Assembly: GCA_020430845.1 (NCBI GenBank)
Contig: JAGQJA010000157.1
Location: 1 to 42,449, forward strand
DNA from: Myxococcales bacterium
GTDB lineage: Bacteria > Myxococcota_A > Polyangia > Polyangiales > Polyangiaceae
Length of the DNA: 42,449 nt
Direction of reading: 5' to 3'
The notes under the pieces are model-generated. The model searched no databases, was not told the DNA's origin, and was given only the letters and a program-made list of their open reading frames with translations. This document shows positions 39,917-42,449 of this stretch, piece by piece (the stretch's first letter is position 1; every line of letters starts with the position of its first letter). Both the position numbers and the translations under genes were made by a program.

Positions 39917-41311
39917 ATGCGCTCTTTCGCCGCCGCTTGGCTCCCTTCGTTGCTCGTCTCGCTCTCGGCCGTCGCGTGCAGCTCCACCACCGTCACGTCT
40001 GCTCCGGCGCCCGCTTCGGCCCCACCGGTCGAGGTCCCCGCGTCGGTCGACGTCTACGAAGGGCGCCCGTCGACGCTCGAGGTGTCCGTCGTGAGCGAGG
40101 GCGGCGCGCCCACCGTCGAGCTGTCGACCGAGGCCGCGGTCGAGGTGCTCGCGGGCGAGCCCCGAGAGGCGTCGCCCAACACGTATCGCGTCGCGGTCAC
40201 GCTGCGCGCGGCGTACGGCGTGGCCAGCGGCCCGCTCTCCGTCACCGTGACCGACGCGCGTGGCGGCGTCGAGACCAAGACCGTCCAGGTCACCGCGCAC
40301 CATCTGGGGTGGAAGCCCTCGGTCACGTGGGCCGGGCAGGGCGGCCCCCCGACGCGCGAGCACGGCGTCTTCTTGCTCGACAAGGACGCGACGAAGGCGC
40401 ACCTCATCCAAGGCAGCGGGTACTCGCCGCAGTGGGTGCCCATCGCCGACAGTTGGACGCTCGACCTCGCGACGCGCACGTGGTCGCCGCTCACGTTGAC
40501 GGGGGACCTGACGGCGCCCATGGCAGGGATGCGCCTCGCGCAGGCACCCGGCGCGGCGGTCGGCTACATGTACGGCGGGTACACCGGCTGGGCCGACACC
40601 GAGAAGACGCAAGAGGACATCTACCGCGTCGACCCGGCGAACGCCGCCAAGGTCGTGACCAAGCTCCAGAAGCAGGGAGACGTCAGCGCGCGCTACCTGC
40701 ACGCGTTCGCCTGCGACGCAGACGGCGATCAGCTCGTCGGCTTCGGCGGCTTCACCAACACGCCGCGGCAAGACATCTTGGTCGACGCGTTCAGCGTCAA
40801 GGTGAGCGGCGACGCGGCGGTGTTCAAGACGCTCGCGACCGAGGGCAAGAAGCCCGAGCCGCGCTACGGCATGTTCTACGCGTTCGACCGCGAGTCGCGT
40901 CGGCTCGTGGTCTTCTCTGGTGGGCAGATCCCCAGCGCGACCGATCCGATCAACGCGGTCAACGACGTGTGGACGCTCGACGTCGCGTCGACCCCGGCGC
41001 GGTGGTCCGCGGTCACGGCCGCGGGCACCGTGCCGACCGGCCGTCGCAACGGGTGCTCGATGCACGATCCGATCGGTCGTCGACTCTTCATCTTCGGCGG
41101 CACGCGGAACGGGAAGACGACCGAGGACGGCCTCTACGTCCTGTCGCTCGAGCCCGGCAAAGAGACGTGGACACGCCTCGACCTGAAGGGCGCGCCTCCG
41201 CTGCGCTCGAGCGGCTTCGGCTTCTCGCTCCCCGACGGCAGCGTGGCGTGTGCGTTCGGCAACGGCGCGAGCGTGTACGCCGACGTGAACGTGCTGGGCT
41301 ATATCGACTGA
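39917..41311 (+). CDS. Kelch-repeat beta-propeller lipoprotein
   Basis: A 464-residue predicted lipoprotein: LLVSLSAVAC with Cys21. Residues 35-130 look like an Ig-like beta-sandwich (VDVYEGRPSTLEVSVVSEGG to TKTVQVTAHH). Residues 140-464 contain kelch-type blades: ADSWTLDLATRTWSPL, GYMYGGYTG, LVGFGGFTN, LVVFSGGQ, NDVWTLDVASTPARWSAV, and LFIFGGTRNG, closing with NVLGYID. This predicts a six- or seven-bladed propeller at the cell surface. The frame is open upstream to 39827, but the signal peptide starts at ATG 39917. The upstream gene is a regulator that may control it through the heptamer repeats. Confidence 0.88.
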   Translation: MRSFAAAWLPSLLVSLSAVACSSTTVTSAPAPASAPPVEVPASVDVYEGRPSTLEVSVVSEGGAPTVELSTEAAVEVLAGEPREASPNTYRVAVTLRAAYGVASGPLSVTVTDARGGVETKTVQVTAHHLGWKPSVTWAGQGGPPTREHGVFLLDKDATKAHLIQGSGYSPQWVPIADSWTLDLATRTWSPLTLTGDLTAPMAGMRLAQAPGAAVGYMYGGYTGWADTEKTQEDIYRVDPANAAKVVTKLQKQGDVSARYLHAFACDADGDQLVGFGGFTNTPRQDILVDAFSVKVSGDAAVFKTLATEGKKPEPRYGMFYAFDRESRRLVVFSGGQIPSATDPINAVNDVWTLDVASTPARWSAVTAAGTVPTGRRNGCSMHDPIGRRLFIFGGTRNGKTTEDGLYVLSLEPGKETWTRLDLKGAPPLRSSGFGFSLPDGSVACAFGNGASVYADVNVLGYID

Positions 41312-41462
41312 GGGTCCGAGCGCGGCGTGTCACCCGGTCGGCGGATGGTGCGCGTGATGTCCATCTGGTCGCCCTGCCGGCGCTCTGTCGTCAGTGATAT
41401 CAGGCACTTAAGTCGTATCTTACAGTGAGGGTGTAGGTACGCACGTTGCTTACATCGCAACC

Positions 41463-42449
41463 ATGACGAAGCTTGGGCTCGCGGGGTTGGGAGTAGGGGC
41501 GATGGTGGCGCTGGGGCTCGTCGCGTGCAGCAGCGCGACGGACAGCGCGGTGAGCGCCGAGGCCGCGAACACAGAGGGACGACCGCTCACGGTGCAGGCC
41601 GCACCCGAGTGGGCGCGCTGCTGGTTCGACGTGGTCGGGAGCGACGCGCAGCTCTCGTGCAGCAGCCCGGCGCGCGCGAACGATCCGCTCGGCACGACCG
41701 TCGAGGTGACGGCGGCGACGATGGGGGATCCGGCGAACTTTCGCTCGCTGCAGAAGACGCTCGATCGCGAGGTCGGGGGCACCGTGGTGCTCGGCACGCT
41801 CCCGCGCGCGAGCTTCCCCGTGATGCTCATGCTCCACGCGAGCGCGCCCCGCGAAGGCGCCGCCGCGATCGGCGCCGAGCGCATCGACCTGTGGCAGAAG
41901 CCCACCGTCGCCCGGGCCGAGGCTCTCCCCGCCAGCGCACCTGCCGTGATGAAGCAGCCCTTCGACCTCTGGCCGGCGGCGTTCATCGACGCGACCGAGG
42001 GGCAGCGCGGCTTCTCCGCGTCGGCCGAATACTCGGTCGCGCACCCGGGCATGGAGCAGTTCCTCGGTGAGACCTCGACGAAGATGGCGCCCGCGTTCGA
42101 CGCGCGGGCGGTCGCAGGTAAGGTGCGCTACTTCGCGGCGCCGTCGAGCGGTCCGATCGCGCTGAAGATCCGCGTGGACGGCGGAGAGCTCGCGGGCTCG
42201 CTCCCGGGCCCCGGCTACTACGCGGTCACCGCGACGGGCACGCGCCCGGCGACGACCGAGGAGATCGCGCGCGCCTTCCCCGGTGGGGCCGACGCGCCTA
42301 CGCCGCCTCCGCCGGCAGACCCGCAGGCGGACGCGGGCACAGACGCAGCGCCCCCGGTGGTCGACACCGATCCGACGTGCGGCGGCCCCGGTCAATCGAG
42401 GTGCGCGGGGGGCGCGTGCGACGACGGCACGCGCTACGACCGCAACAGC
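41463..42449 (+). CDS. Lipoprotein cut by the window end (partial)
   Basis: An open frame of 329 codons with no stop before the window ends. MTKLGLAGLGVGAMVALGLVAC gives a good lipobox with Cys22. The following 240 residues are a mixed alpha/beta exported domain with an early Cys pair (WARCWF, LSCSSPA) that I do not recognise. From about 280 there is a Pro/Ala/Asp linker, and then a Cys-rich start of another module (TCGGPGQSRCAGGACDDG). The missing part may hold more Cys repeats or an enzymatic domain. TACATC lies six bases before the ATG. The gap before it (41312-41462) is unusually AT-rich near 41393-41425, with two 8-base palindromes, TGATATCA (41395-41402) and ACTTAAGT (41406-41413). Confidence 0.8.
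   Translation, partial: MTKLGLAGLGVGAMVALGLVACSSATDSAVSAEAANTEGRPLTVQAAPEWARCWFDVVGSDAQLSCSSPARANDPLGTTVEVTAATMGDPANFRSLQKTLDREVGGTVVLGTLPRASFPVMLMLHASAPREGAAAIGAERIDLWQKPTVARAEALPASAPAVMKQPFDLWPAAFIDATEGQRGFSASAEYSVAHPGMEQFLGETSTKMAPAFDARAVAGKVRYFAAPSSGPIALKIRVDGGELAGSLPGPGYYAVTATGTRPATTEEIARAFPGGADAPTPPPPADPQADAGTDAAPPVVDTDPTCGGPGQSRCAGGACDDGTRYDRNS

Overview
The window reads as ordinary chromosome from a myxobacterium, most likely of the Polyangia (Sorangium/Labilithrix-like). The clues are very high GC (about 70% by eye), an unusually large share of predicted lipoproteins and secreted proteins, a C-terminal tail on the first gene that resembles the MYXO-CTERM sorting signal, an ECF sigma operon with a repeat-tailed anti-sigma-like protein, and P450s and large regulators typical of that group. 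Genus is inference. I see no rRNA, tRNA, CRISPR, insertion sequence, integrase or phage gene. No gap between genes exceeds 300 bases; the largest are 9544-9763, 26020-26221, 8397-8556 and 41312-41462.

Layout. 37-2926 (minus): a secreted MYXO-CTERM-like protein, an acid-ceramidase/NAAA-like amidase and a YjbR/MmcQ-fold protein with a histone-H1-like tail. 3008-7475: a cytochrome P450 converges on a DASS-type anion transporter, which diverges from a glycosidase-like secreted protein. 7479-9543 (minus): a small membrane protein and two secreted proteins or lipoproteins. 9764-14528: nitronate monooxygenase translationally coupled to a lipase-like lipoprotein, divergent from a second P450, then a Cys-rich lipoprotein coupled to a YchJ-family SEC-C protein. 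14483-16073: a short-chain dehydrogenase divergent from a TetR-type regulator, with a perfect palindrome between them. 16087-20772 (minus): a von Willebrand A lipoprotein, and upstream of it a coupled operon of envelope protein, ECF sigma factor and anti-sigma-like protein. 20908-25145: a LamG lipoprotein, an alpha/beta hydrolase and a divergent 774-residue unknown. 25192-28372: a beta-helix lipoprotein divergent from an RCC1-propeller lipoprotein. 28419-31164: a diheme cytochrome c-rhodanese fusion, a YfcE-like phosphoesterase and a divergent M15/extensin-like lipoprotein. 31177-36663: three more lipoproteins, two of them a tight pair ending in a DUF3160 protein. 36674-42449: a DHFR/RibD-like reductase, a STAND ATPase regulator, a kelch lipoprotein and a lipoprotein cut by the window end.

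The most general signal is in the promoters. Twelve genes have a TANNNT -10 hexamer ending 5-8 bases (mostly exactly 6) before the start codon, and five more have a near match at exactly 6. That is the signature of leaderless transcription, and it fixes several GTG and ATG starts. Other notable signals are the palindrome over the SDR/TetR promoters, a nested inverted repeat plus repeated TTGGCGCAA boxes upstream of 9543, and a paired operator-like site between the beta-helix and RCC1 genes. I did not find a clear multi-gene novel defence or biosynthetic system. The best candidates for undescribed biology are the leaderless architecture, the 774-residue unknown, the cytochrome-rhodanese fusion and the H1-tailed YjbR protein.
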